The notes under the pieces are model-generated. The model made no database searches. It saw nothing but the letters and a program-made list of their open reading frames with translations, and was not told where the DNA came from. Of a stretch of 64,000 nt of DNA, positions 25,342-33,707 are shown piece after piece. A program made the position numbers and the translations under genes. This DNA comes from Thalassolituus sp. UBA1087. Its GTDB lineage: Bacteria; Pseudomonadota; Gammaproteobacteria; Pseudomonadales; Oceanobacteraceae. Within the stretch, counting starts at the first letter, position 1, and every line of letters starts with the position of its first letter. The stretch lies in the NCBI GenBank assembly GCA_002314145.1, contig DCCG01000004.1:89328-153327 (forward strand), given 5' to 3'.

Positions 25342-25368
25342 AAAAAAGCGGCTGAGAGCCGCTTTTTT
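25342..25368. terminator. Bidirectional terminator between ccoP and ccoG
   Basis: AGCGGCT and AGCCGCT around GAG, with A6 and T6 on the two sides. It ends ccoNOQP transcription on the minus strand. Confidence 0.9.
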
Positions 25369-25439
25369 CAGGTTTTATTGCCTTAGCTCAACCCCGTAAA
25401 TCGGAATGATTTGCAGGGTCTTGCCAGACGACTCAGTTA

Positions 25440-26360
25440 TTACTCATTAGACAGAGAATAAACGTAAGTGGTCAGCAGGTGAATCTTGGCATCAGCATTG
25501 TTGCCGAGAATTTCTGCGTGTGCAGGCATATTACCATTACGACCGTTTTTCAGGGTGAAAGCGATCTGTTTACTGGAACCGCCATACAGCCATACATCAT
25601 CGGTCAGGTTAGGTGCGCCCAGCGCCTGCATGCCAGTGCCATCAGGCTTATGACAAGCTGCACAGATCTGCTGGAACTGAGGCGCAGCGGCTTCAGCCAT
25701 AGCTTCATCATGCTTCAGGCCAGACAGGCTGCGAACGTACTCAACCATATTGGCCGTACCTTCTTCACCCAGAACCGCACCCCAGGCCGGCATAGCGCCT
25801 TTACGACCCATGGTAATGGTCTGTTTGATGGTTTCCGGAGAACCGCCATACAGCCAGTCGTTATCAGTCAGGTTCGGGAAGCCCTGTGCACCTTTGGCGT
25901 TGGAGCCGTGGCAGACAGAACAGTTACTTTTGAACAGACGCTGACCAGACTGCAGAGCTTCTTCGTTGTGAATCAGTTCAGTCACAGGGGTGGCTGAATA
26001 TTCATCATACAGAGGCTGGATAGTCTCTTCGAACGCCTGAACTTCTGCTTTCCACTGGTTAGTGGACGTCCAGGTAACCTGTTCACCGTCAACTTCAACT
26101 GTCAGGAAACCTTTGAAGTTACCGAAGCCATAAACGCCCAGGTAGGCGATACCGAAAATGATGGTGCCCCAGAACATGAATACCCACCAGCGTGGCAGCG
26201 GGTTATCGTATTCCTGAATACCGTCATAGTTGTGACCAGTCGTCTGGTCAGTTTCTTCTTTACGCATGCCACGGCTGGTGTACTGGATCAGCACACCGCA
26301 GCCGATGATGGAACCCAGTGTGATCACTGCGATCCATACTTGCCAGAAAGTACTTAACAT
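25440..26360 (-). CDS. ccoP: cbb3 cytochrome c oxidase subunit III (CcoP)
   Basis: This 306-aa di-heme c-type cytochrome has two N-terminal membrane helices (about 6-27 and 57-79). Heme motifs C147-SV-C150-H151 and C233-AA-C236-H237 follow, each with a later methionine ligand region (GAMPAWG, GNMPAHAE). It passes electrons from soluble cytochromes to CcoO. It begins two bases after the ccoQ stop in ccoNOQP. Confidence 0.96.
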   Translation of the reverse strand: MLSTFWQVWIAVITLGSIIGCGVLIQYTSRGMRKEETDQTTGHNYDGIQEYDNPLPRWWVFMFWGTIIFGIAYLGVYGFGNFKGFLTVEVDGEQVTWTSTNQWKAEVQAFEETIQPLYDEYSATPVTELIHNEEALQSGQRLFKSNCSVCHGSNAKGAQGFPNLTDNDWLYGGSPETIKQTITMGRKGAMPAWGAVLGEEGTANMVEYVRSLSGLKHDEAMAEAAAPQFQQICAACHKPDGTGMQALGAPNLTDDVWLYGGSSKQIAFTLKNGRNGNMPAHAEILGNNADAKIHLLTTYVYSLSNE

Positions 26361-26362
26361 AA

Positions 26363-26542
26363 TTAATTACTCCGATCTTTATCGCCGTGCGATCCATTGC
26401 CGCTTTCTTCATCGCGGAATGGGATATGAGCATCGTCGTCAAAGCGCTTTTTGCGGCTGGAGCCATAGGCCCACCAGATGATTGCCGAGAAAGCTATGAG
26501 GGCGAATACGCTGCCCAGACCGCGCACGTCGTTAATATCCAT
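26363..26542 (-). CDS. ccoQ: cbb3 oxidase subunit CcoQ
   Basis: This 59-aa protein has one membrane helix (GLGSVFALIAFSAIIWWAYG) and a charged tail beginning SSRKKRFDDDAHIPF, the usual CcoQ shape. The sequence gives a complete frame from ATG 26542 to TAA 26363-26365, between ccoO and ccoP. CcoQ stabilises the assembled oxidase. Confidence 0.93.
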   Translation of the reverse strand: MDINDVRGLGSVFALIAFSAIIWWAYGSSRKKRFDDDAHIPFRDEESGNGSHGDKDRSN

Positions 26543-26546
26543 GGGA

Positions 26547-27155
26547 TTACCGTTTAGTGATCACTGTGCCCAGGTGCTGTAAGTAAGCAACCAGAGCTTC
26601 GATTTCAGGCTTGCCGTCAACGGCGTCTTTAGCACCTTCGATGTCTTCGTCTGTGTAAGGTACGCCGACCATACGCAGAGCTTCCATCTTCTTAGGTGTC
26701 AGACGACCATCAACTTTGTCTTCAAACAGCCATGGATAAGACGGCATGATGGACTCAGGTACAACGTCACGTGGGTTGTACAGGTGAGCGCGATGCCATT
26801 CGTCGGAATAACGACCGCCGAGACGGGCCAGATCCGGACCAGTACGCTTGGAACCCCACAGGAACGGGTGTTCGTAAACGCTTTCACCGGATACAGAGTA
26901 AGGTCCGTAACGTTCGGTTTCAGCACGGAAAGGACGAACCATCTGAGTGTGACATACGTGGCAACCTTCACGGATGTAGATGTCACGGCCTTCCAGTTGC
27001 AGGGCAGTGTATGGCTCCAGGCCATCGACCGCCTCTGTGGTGTCTTCGTGGAAGAACAGAGGAACGATTTCTACCATGCCACCCCAGCTCAGAGCGATCA
27101 CAATCATGATCACCATCAGAGGCAGGCTTCTTTCAATATTATCGTGTGTAATCAT
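26547..27155 (-). CDS. ccoO: cbb3 cytochrome c oxidase subunit II (CcoO)
   Basis: This 202-aa mono-heme membrane cytochrome has an N-terminal helix (about 12-34), then the heme site C65-HV-C68-H69 in REGCHVCHTQMVRPF. The family segments YGPYSVSGESVYEHPFLWGSKRTGPDLAR and MPSYPWLFED (axial methionine) are intact. It is part of ccoNOQP, 12 bp after ccoN. Confidence 0.96.
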   Translation of the reverse strand: MITHDNIERSLPLMVIMIVIALSWGGMVEIVPLFFHEDTTEAVDGLEPYTALQLEGRDIYIREGCHVCHTQMVRPFRAETERYGPYSVSGESVYEHPFLWGSKRTGPDLARLGGRYSDEWHRAHLYNPRDVVPESIMPSYPWLFEDKVDGRLTPKKMEALRMVGVPYTDEDIEGAKDAVDGKPEIEALVAYLQHLGTVITKR

Positions 27156-27167
27156 CTTCCCGACTCC

Positions 27168-28601
27168 TTACGCCTGAGCTGCTGCAGTGCTTTGTGGTTC
27201 TGTTTTGCCTGCGCGGACAGTTTTGTACACGTTGTATGCCATCAGCAGCATACCCAGCAGGAACAGAGCACCACCCAGTACACGGACAACATAACCAGGA
27301 TGAGAGGCTTCAACAGATTCAACGAAGCTGTAAGTCAGGGTGCCGTCAGCGTTAACCGCACGCCACATCAGACCCTGCATGATGCCGTTCACCCACATGG
27401 AAGCGATGTACAGTACGGTACCGATAGTCGCCAGCCAGAAGTGCGTGTTGATCAGCTTGATGGAGTACATCTCGCCAGGACGGCGGCTGAACAGGATAGG
27501 AATCAGGTGATACAGAGCACCGATAGATACCATAGCAACCCAGCCCAGAGCGCCGGAGTGTACGTGACCAATGGTCCAGTCAGTGTTGTGAGACAGCGCG
27601 TTAACAGTCTTGATAGACATCATCGGGCCTTCGAAGGTAGACATACCGTAGAAGGACAGAGATACCACCAGGAAACGCAGAATAGGGTCGTTACGCAGTT
27701 TGTGCCATGCACCGGACAGCGTCATCATACCGTTGATCATACCGCCCCAGGACGGAGCCAGCAGGATCAGAGACATAACCATACCCGCAGTCTGTGCCCA
27801 GTCAGGCAGAGCAGAGTAGTGCAGGTGGTGACCACCAGCCCATACGTAGATAGAAATCAGCGCCCAGAAGTGCACGATGGACAGACGGTAAGAGTAAACC
27901 GGACGGCCAGCCTGCTTAGGCACGAAGTAGTACATAATCCCCAGGAAGCCCGCTGTCAGGAAGAAACCTACCGCGTTATGGCCCCACCACCACTGGATCA
28001 TGGCATCGATAGTGCCCGGCCAGATGGAGTAAGACTTGGTCAGAGAAACCGGTACTTCCAGGTTGTTACCAATGTACAGGATGGCGATCATGATCATGAA
28101 CGCGGCGAAGAACCAGTTGGCAACGTAGATGTGGCTTTCCTTACGGATAGCAATGGTACCCAGGTAGTTCACAACATAGGCAACCCAGACCAGAGCAACC
28201 AGAATATCCAGTGGCCATTCCAGTTCAGCGTATTCTTTCGCAGAGGTCAGACCCAGAGGCAGCGTGATCGCAGCTCCGAGAATGATCACCTGCCAGCCCC
28301 AGAAGGTGAAGCTTGCCAGGGTGTCTGAGAACAGACGCGTGCGACAGGTACGCTGCACAATGTAGTAAGAAGTGGCGAACAGTGCGCAGCCACCGAAGGC
28401 ATAAATAACCGCGTTGGTGTGCAACGGACGCAGACGCCCGAACGACAGCCATGGCAGGTCAAAGTTTAAAGCAGGCCATGCCAGCTGAGCAGCGATTAAA
28501 ACACCGACTGCCATGCCAACAATGCCCCAAACAACAGTCATGATGGCAAATTGTCTTACCACCTTGTAGTTGTACTCGGGATGGTCAAATGCTGTGCTCA
28601 T
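27168..28601 (-). CDS. ccoN: cbb3 cytochrome c oxidase catalytic subunit I (CcoN)
   Basis: This 477-aa polytopic heme-copper oxidase subunit has about 12 helices and houses heme b and the heme b3-CuB site. Histidine motifs visible include LHTNAVIYAFGG, WWWGHNAVGF, WAGGHHLHYSALPDW and WTIGHVHSGALGW. It is the high-affinity oxidase for microoxic growth. The start at 28601 (MSTAFDHPEYNYK) has TGGAA upstream; the longer frame adds 26 unlikely residues. An Anr-type promoter lies about 240 bp upstream. Confidence 0.96.
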   Translation of the reverse strand: MSTAFDHPEYNYKVVRQFAIMTVVWGIVGMAVGVLIAAQLAWPALNFDLPWLSFGRLRPLHTNAVIYAFGGCALFATSYYIVQRTCRTRLFSDTLASFTFWGWQVIILGAAITLPLGLTSAKEYAELEWPLDILVALVWVAYVVNYLGTIAIRKESHIYVANWFFAAFMIMIAILYIGNNLEVPVSLTKSYSIWPGTIDAMIQWWWGHNAVGFFLTAGFLGIMYYFVPKQAGRPVYSYRLSIVHFWALISIYVWAGGHHLHYSALPDWAQTAGMVMSLILLAPSWGGMINGMMTLSGAWHKLRNDPILRFLVVSLSFYGMSTFEGPMMSIKTVNALSHNTDWTIGHVHSGALGWVAMVSIGALYHLIPILFSRRPGEMYSIKLINTHFWLATIGTVLYIASMWVNGIMQGLMWRAVNADGTLTYSFVESVEASHPGYVVRVLGGALFLLGMLLMAYNVYKTVRAGKTEPQSTAAAQA

Positions 28602-28708
28602 GATCAGATTCCATTTAACAGCGGGATTGAGGGTTAAAAAAATCGGCGCAATTATGGTGTCTGGTAGTGCTATTTGCAATCAGACACACGAAAAACACCT
28701 GATTTTAC

Positions 28709-28800
28709 AGCAGGTTAACCTGCTTATTATCAGATTATGGGGTCTTAATGAGAACATCTCTCAATACGGCCTGGTCAGGACCCTCAGATTCCCATAATCT
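28709..28800. other. Structured region in the ccoN leader
   Basis: It contains a perfect 16-bp palindrome AGCAGGTTAACCTGCT (28709-28724) and a larger hairpin with arms AGATTATGGG (28732-28741) and CCCATAATCT (28791-28800). Both would lie in the 5' UTR of ccoN if transcription begins near 28842. Role unknown. Confidence 0.5.
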
Positions 28801-28841
28801 TCGCGCAGCCAGAACTAACCACAGTTAATCCTTTTAGCGTT

Positions 28842-28889
28842 CTGACAAATCATAAGGAAACAGCGCCGGTTAACCTTGATATAGCGCAA
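28842..28889 (-). promoter_or_regulatory. Class II Anr/FNR promoter candidate for ccoNOQP
   Basis: Read on the minus strand, TTGCGCTATATCAA (28889-28876) matches 8 of 10 defined positions of the FNR consensus. A TATGAT -10 lies at 28854-28849. This places the FNR centre near -41 relative to a start near 28842, the standard class II spacing. Confidence 0.65.
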
Positions 28890-28965
28890 GATGGATAAAA
28901 TACGGGAAACACTATTTCAATCGTAGCCAAAAACTGTGCAATTTCAGTCAATAAGAGCGGGATGC

Positions 28966-29604
28966 ATGAATAAAAAATACACACAAAACGGGCCAGACAG
29001 CGGCCCTCTTTTTATCTTTGCCCATGGCGCAGGTGCACCTGCCGACAGTGAATTTATGACCACCATGGCCGAGTTGCTGGCACAGCGTGGCATCTGCGTA
29101 GTGCGGTTTAATTTCCCCTACATGGAAATGAACAAAAACGACGGAAAACGGCGCCCGCCCAACCGTCTGCCGGCCTTGCTGGATGACTATCAGGCGCTGG
29201 TCAATCTGCTGGGGCGGCCCTGTGTGGTGGGCGGTAAATCCATGGGCGGGCGCGTGGCCTCTGTATTCATGCAAAGGGCTGATGCAGACGCCGGATCGCC
29301 CTTCATCAAAGGCTGTGCCTGTCTCGGGTATCCGTTTCACCCGCCGGGTAAGCCGGAAAATCTGCGCACAGAGCATCTGCAACAGCTGAAGCATCCGCTT
29401 CTCATCGCTCAGGGCACCCGTGATGCGCTTGGGTCGCAGGAGGAGGTAAAGGGTTACTCACTGGATAGCGCCATTGAATTTCTGTGGCTGGAAGACGGTA
29501 ATCACGATTTAAAACCCAGAGTGAAATCCGGTTTTACTCAGGCGCAGCATCTGCAGACCACCGCCGATGCCGTGGCAGAGTTTATTCATCGTTGCCTTGC
29601 ATAG
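28966..29604 (+). CDS. Alpha/beta hydrolase of the Tex30/KANL3-like family
   Basis: This 212-aa soluble hydrolase has the oxyanion-hole region FAHGAGAPADS, the nucleophile elbow GKSMGGRVAS, a late aspartate in QGTRDALG and a histidine in EDGNHDLKP. This completes a Ser-Asp-His triad. Its substrate is unknown; members are annotated as dienelactone-hydrolase-like or Tex30. ATG 28966 has GCGGGA upstream and is preferred to GTG 28936. It diverges from ccoN and a hairpin terminator follows. Confidence 0.85.
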   Translation: MNKKYTQNGPDSGPLFIFAHGAGAPADSEFMTTMAELLAQRGICVVRFNFPYMEMNKNDGKRRPPNRLPALLDDYQALVNLLGRPCVVGGKSMGGRVASVFMQRADADAGSPFIKGCACLGYPFHPPGKPENLRTEHLQQLKHPLLIAQGTRDALGSQEEVKGYSLDSAIEFLWLEDGNHDLKPRVKSGFTQAQHLQTTADAVAEFIHRCLA

Positions 29605-29651
29605 CAGGGATGGCCTGAAAATCAGAGTTAACAGCAGGAGTGATACAGAAT

Positions 29652-29678
29652 AAAAGCCATAAAAACCTCATGGCTTTT
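29652..29678 (+). terminator. Hairpin terminator after the hydrolase gene
   Basis: AAAAGCCAT (29652-29660) and ATGGCTTTT (29670-29678) flank a 9-nt loop, with only a short T-tract in the stem. Confidence 0.5.
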
Positions 29679-29862
29679 ATGGCTGGTTCCGGTTATCCGG
29701 CGAAGGTCAGCGCTGTTAATGCGTTTGCAAAGCAGGGGCAAAAACAGAGCGTACTCTTAATACGCTCGCCATCATTAACTCTGAATTAGTTCTGAAAACA
29801 CCTGCCGCGCGGCAATATGCTCAGGCGGCAGGGCGGATGCTCCGGCAGGAAAGAATAAAGCT

Positions 29863-30144
29863 TCAGGCGGTCAGAATAGTGATTTTTTCTTCACCCATCA
29901 GAATGGGTTTAATGGCTGCCAGCAGAGCCGCACGTTGTTCTGTGTGTTTCCACATATCCCAGGCGGCTTCGTCCTGCCAGTTTGTAATAATCACCCGGTG
30001 CAGGCTGTTTTTTGCATCTTTGTAATTAACGCCGGAAGTATACCCGGGGGCTTCCACCATAGTACGCAGCATATTTTTCATGATCTGCTCGTAGGTTGAT
30101 TCCATCCCTTCGGCGATATGCCGCTCAATAATAACTTTGATCAT
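29863..30144 (-). CDS. Antibiotic biosynthesis monooxygenase (ABM) domain protein
   Basis: This 93-aa ferredoxin-like-fold protein of the ABM/dimeric alpha-beta-barrel type starts MIKVIIERHIAEGMES. It has the family elements MVEAPGYTSGVNYKDA and VIITNWQDEAAWDMWKHTEQR. Related proteins are quinol monooxygenases or heme-degrading enzymes, and nothing visible decides between them. AAGGAA precedes the ATG. The TonB receptor gene diverges from it, so an iron or heme link is possible but unproved. Confidence 0.82.
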   Translation of the reverse strand: MIKVIIERHIAEGMESTYEQIMKNMLRTMVEAPGYTSGVNYKDAKNSLHRVIITNWQDEAAWDMWKHTEQRAALLAAIKPILMGEEKITILTA

Positions 30145-30297
30145 GCGGGTTCCTTATTTTCTGTCTTTCTTAATGGGTAGGGCAGTGTTTTTTTATACCT
30201 GCCTGTGGGGGGCGGATGCAACCGGATTACGCACGAGTCCCGGGTTGTGTCAATCTGCAGAAATGTAAAGTTGCAGAAAAGTATTGTTCCATGAATT

Positions 30298-30316
30298 CTT
30301 AATGCTAATTATTATC
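30298..30316 (+). promoter_or_regulatory. Fur box candidate upstream of the TonB receptor
   Basis: CTTAATGCTAATTATTATC matches 15 of 19 positions of the Fur consensus GATAATGATAATCATTATC. It lies about 105 bp before the receptor ATG. Confidence 0.7.
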
Positions 30317-30421
30317 AATAAGATTCTTCGGTGATAGCATCTCCCACCATTCCGGGCACAGGTTCCTCTGCGCCCCACCCGATTTTAATTATCAGGATAT
30401 TAATCAGGACACAGGTGGGTT

Positions 30422-32485
30422 ATGAAAAAACAATCTCTTCCGGCATTTATAAAAGCGGTGCTGCCATTAAGTATCGTATTGGCAGGCCAGGCAGCGGCCG
30501 CCGAAGACAGCTCAGTGGATCTGGGCAAAACCGTGGTGACGGCATCCGGTTTTGAGCAGAATATTATTGATGCCCCGGCCAGTATCAGTGTGATCAGCGC
30601 GGAAGAGCTGAATAAAAAATCATATACCAACGTGATGGATGCGGTACGCAATATTCCCGGCGTATACGTGACCGGCGGCGGTGACTCGCAGGAAATCAGT
30701 ATCCGCGGTATGACCGGCAGTTACACCCTGTATATGATCGACGGTAAACCGTTATCTGCCGGCCGCAACGTGAACACCAATGGTACGGCCTCCGGTACCC
30801 AGGACCTGGCACTGCCGCCGTTATCGGCGATTGAGCGTGTGGAAATTATCCGCGGGCCGATGTCTTCTCTGTATGGTGCTGATGCCATGGGTGGTGTGGT
30901 GAACATCATTACCAAAGATGCCGGTGATGAATGGCGCGGCCAGATTGGTCTGGAATACATCGATTCCATGAGCAAACTGATGAGCGATGGCATGCGCGCG
31001 AATGTTTACACCAGTGGTGCGCTGGTGCCCGGACTGCTGACCGCCAATGTTAACGGCAGCTGGGTTTATGACGACGAATCCGGATTCGAAGGCGGCAGTA
31101 AATCTTCCGGCAGCCGTCCACAGAGCACGCGCCGTAAAATCGCCGGTGGTCTGAACCTGACGCCGATGGCGAATAACGAATTCAGCGCGACCTTTGATGT
31201 CTCGGAATATAACAGTACCAGCACACCCGGCGTCAGTATTGCTGCGGATGAAGATCCGGCTGAGTCTGAATACCGCAAAGACGTCTTCACTCTGGAGCAC
31301 ACCTTCCAGAACGCCAATGGCACCCGGGTAAGAACCTATCTGCAGCAGGATATCTCCGACAACACCGCGGCCAGTGCCACCAAACGGGAAACCGTTTACA
31401 CCCTGGAAAGCAACGTCGTGCAGAGCATGGGGATGAATGTCATCAGCTATGGCGGCCGCTATCGTCAGGAAGAACTGACGGATGAAACCAATGGCCTGTA
31501 TACCTCGGGGGTGGTCGGCGCTGAAACCGACATGGACCGCTGGCTGGCAGAAGCGTATGTCGAAGCCGACTGGGCGTTAAATAACGATCTGAGCGTCACC
31601 ACCGGCCTGCGTTACAACGATGATGAGCTGTTTGGTGGTCATCTGACCCCGCGCGTGTATGCGGTGTATCACATGACGGATACCGTGACTTTCAAGGGCG
31701 GTGTTTCCACCGGCTATAAACAGCCAACCCTGACCGATGCCACCGAAGGCTTTGGCCGCGCGACCGGTGGGCGCAACAGAGTCCGCAGTGACCTGCCTAA
31801 TGCTCTGATTATCGGTAATGAGGATCTCGATCCGGAAACCAGCACCAGCTATGAAGTCGGCATGGTGTTTAATTCCATGGTTGCCGACTTTACCACCAGC
31901 GTGATGCTGTTCCAGACCGATTACAAAGACAAAATCGCAGAAGACCGTTACTGCGACACCAGCGATGAGCCCGGTTTTGACTCCGATGATGCCTCCACCT
32001 GGACCTGTACCTTTGGCAGCAATGTGTACCGCTTCCTGAGTACCAAAAAGAACATCGACGAAGCACAGCTGCGCGGTGTGGAAATCACCCTGGATTACGG
32101 TATCACCCAGAGCCTCAGCATGGATGCCAGCTACACCTACACCGAATCTGAACAGAAATCCGGTGAGTTTAAAGGCGACCCGCTGAACAAAAATCCGAAA
32201 AATATGGCCAACGTCAGCTTCGACTGGCAAACCACCGATCGTCTCGGCCTGTGGCTGCAGGGTAACTACCGTGGCGAAGCCAGCGAATACCTGGGGCGCA
32301 ACAGCATGTCTGACGCCACACCGGGCTATGGTTTTGTGGATACCGGTCTGAACTTTAAGCTCAAGCCGGATACCACGGTCAAAGCCGGCGTATACAACGT
32401 GCTGAACCGGGAAGTCACCAACGACGATTACGGTGTGGTACTGGATGGCCGCCGTCTGAATGTCGGATTAACCGTCGATTTCTGA
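30422..32485 (+). CDS. TonB-dependent siderophore/iron receptor
   Basis: This 687-aa outer-membrane receptor of the FepA/CirA/IrgA type has a signal peptide (about 1-27) and a TonB box KTVVTASG (36-43). The plug includes PASISVISAEELNKKS, ISIRGMTGSYTLYMIDG and ERVEIIRGPMSSLYGADAMGGVVNIITK. The barrel ends in the usual aromatic residue (GLTVDF). One cysteine pair lies in an extracellular loop (EDRYCDTSDEPG, STWTCTFG). A strong Fur box precedes it. The transported siderophore cannot be read from sequence. Confidence 0.92.
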   Translation: MKKQSLPAFIKAVLPLSIVLAGQAAAAEDSSVDLGKTVVTASGFEQNIIDAPASISVISAEELNKKSYTNVMDAVRNIPGVYVTGGGDSQEISIRGMTGSYTLYMIDGKPLSAGRNVNTNGTASGTQDLALPPLSAIERVEIIRGPMSSLYGADAMGGVVNIITKDAGDEWRGQIGLEYIDSMSKLMSDGMRANVYTSGALVPGLLTANVNGSWVYDDESGFEGGSKSSGSRPQSTRRKIAGGLNLTPMANNEFSATFDVSEYNSTSTPGVSIAADEDPAESEYRKDVFTLEHTFQNANGTRVRTYLQQDISDNTAASATKRETVYTLESNVVQSMGMNVISYGGRYRQEELTDETNGLYTSGVVGAETDMDRWLAEAYVEADWALNNDLSVTTGLRYNDDELFGGHLTPRVYAVYHMTDTVTFKGGVSTGYKQPTLTDATEGFGRATGGRNRVRSDLPNALIIGNEDLDPETSTSYEVGMVFNSMVADFTTSVMLFQTDYKDKIAEDRYCDTSDEPGFDSDDASTWTCTFGSNVYRFLSTKKNIDEAQLRGVEITLDYGITQSLSMDASYTYTESEQKSGEFKGDPLNKNPKNMANVSFDWQTTDRLGLWLQGNYRGEASEYLGRNSMSDATPGYGFVDTGLNFKLKPDTTVKAGVYNVLNREVTNDDYGVVLDGRRLNVGLTVDF

Positions 32486-32500
32486 CATTTCCCTACGATT

Positions 32501-32520
32501 CCCGGGTTTAAAAACCCGGG
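32501..32520 (+). other. GC-rich hairpin after the receptor gene
   Basis: CCCGGGTT and AACCCGGG flank a TAAA loop. No T-tract follows, so it may be a weak terminator or an mRNA end-stabiliser. Confidence 0.45.
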
Positions 32521-32547
32521 CAATCTCCTTATGATGCCGTTGTTAAC

Positions 32548-32566
32548 TCAAATAGGAATCATTATC
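32548..32566 (+). promoter_or_regulatory. Second Fur box candidate, before the PepSY gene
   Basis: TCAAATAGGAATCATTATC matches 13 of 19 Fur consensus positions, including the last ten in a row. It ends two bases before the TTG start and would overlap its ribosome-binding site. Confidence 0.55.
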
Positions 32567-32568
32567 TT

Positions 32569-33165
32569 TTGATCGCGAGGATTATTCCCGGCACAGTGCG
32601 CCAGTGGCACTGGATCAGCTCAGCAGTATGTCTGGTCGGCATGCTGCTGTTTGCGTTTACCGGTATCACCCTCAATCATGCCGCCGATATTGAAGCCAGT
32701 CCACAGGTGCAAACGACAGAAGCTGAGCTCAGTGAAGGCCTGCTGGCCACACTGGCACAGCGGGATGAGGGTCCTCTGCCGTTGGCCGTCAGGCGCTGGC
32801 TGCAGGCCGAATATGGCATTGCCACCCCGGCGGCGGATGCCGAATGGGATGAGATGGAAGTGTATCTGGCCATGCCCAAACCCGGTGGTGACGCCTGGCT
32901 CAGCATTGACCGTGAGTCCGGTGAACTGATTTATGAAAATACCACCCGGGGGGCCATTTCATTTCTCAATGATCTGCACAAAGGGCGCAATACCGGGACG
33001 GCCTGGGCATGGTTTATCGATGTTTTTTCTGTGCTCTGTATTGTGTTCTCGCTCAGCGGTCTGTGGTTGCTGTTCCGCTACAGTCAGCAGCGGCCGGGCA
33101 CCTGGCCGGTAGTCGCACTGGGCGTACTGATTCCGTTACTTATTATTATCCTGACACTTCATTAA
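32569..33165 (+). CDS. PepSY-associated transmembrane protein
   Basis: This 198-aa inner-membrane protein has the family opening GTVRQWHWISSAVCLVGMLLFAFTGITLNHA. A periplasmic PepSY-like domain follows (AWLSIDRESGELIYENTTRGAISFLNDLHKGRNTG), then two C-terminal helices. Proteins of this family accompany iron-siderophore receptors and are proposed to help reduce or release iron. The TTG start is accepted because no other start keeps the conserved N-terminus. It heads a four-gene operon. Confidence 0.85.
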   Translation: MIARIIPGTVRQWHWISSAVCLVGMLLFAFTGITLNHAADIEASPQVQTTEAELSEGLLATLAQRDEGPLPLAVRRWLQAEYGIATPAADAEWDEMEVYLAMPKPGGDAWLSIDRESGELIYENTTRGAISFLNDLHKGRNTGTAWAWFIDVFSVLCIVFSLSGLWLLFRYSQQRPGTWPVVALGVLIPLLIIILTLH

Positions 33166-33175
33166 TGGAGATTGT

Positions 33176-33697
33176 ATGAAGTTATTAACCCGTTCTCTGT
33201 TGCCGCTGATGGCTGGTATGGCTGCGTTGTCTGTACAGGCTGCCGAACTGGATATTTCTGTAGAAATTCCGGCCATGTCAGTGGCGGAATACCATAATCC
33301 CTACGTCGCCATCTGGCTGGAAAATAACGCCAGCAAAGACGTCACCAATCTCGCCGTCTGGTACGACACAGAAATGCGCAACAAAAAAGGCGAAAAATGG
33401 CTCAAGGATATGCGTCAGTGGTGGCGTCGCAGTGGCCGCAGTCTGGACATGCCGGTGGATGGCGTCAGTGCTGCCACCCAGGGCCCGGGTAAATACGATC
33501 TGAGTTTTACTGTCGGAGAACAACAGCTGCAGAGTATCGCCGCCGGTGATTACCGCCTGCGTGTTGAAGCCGCGCGCGAAGTGGGTGGCCGTGAATTGCT
33601 GAATATTCCGTTCAGCTGGCCGGCAGAAAAAGCACAGACATTAAAAGCCCGGGGCGATTCGGAATTGGGCGAAATTGTACTGACGATCAAACCTTAA
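33176..33697 (+). CDS. DUF2271 family secreted protein
   Basis: This 173-aa protein has a signal peptide (about 1-22, ending VQA). The DUF2271 domain shows PYVAIWLENNASKDVTNLAVW and a mid-segment KWLKDMRQWWRRSGRS. It is found with PepSY and DUF4198 proteins in iron loci of proteobacteria; its activity is unknown. GGAG precedes the ATG, 10 bp after the PepSY gene. Confidence 0.85.
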   Translation: MKLLTRSLLPLMAGMAALSVQAAELDISVEIPAMSVAEYHNPYVAIWLENNASKDVTNLAVWYDTEMRNKKGEKWLKDMRQWWRRSGRSLDMPVDGVSAATQGPGKYDLSFTVGEQQLQSIAAGDYRLRVEAAREVGGRELLNIPFSWPAEKAQTLKARGDSELGEIVLTIKP

Positions 33698-33707
33698 GGA
33701 GAACACA

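Noticed and set aside
26784..28328. 514-codon plus-strand open frame
   Set aside because: It is antisense to ccoO and ccoN, which are unmistakable. The translation is rich in H, Q, R and T and has no domain.
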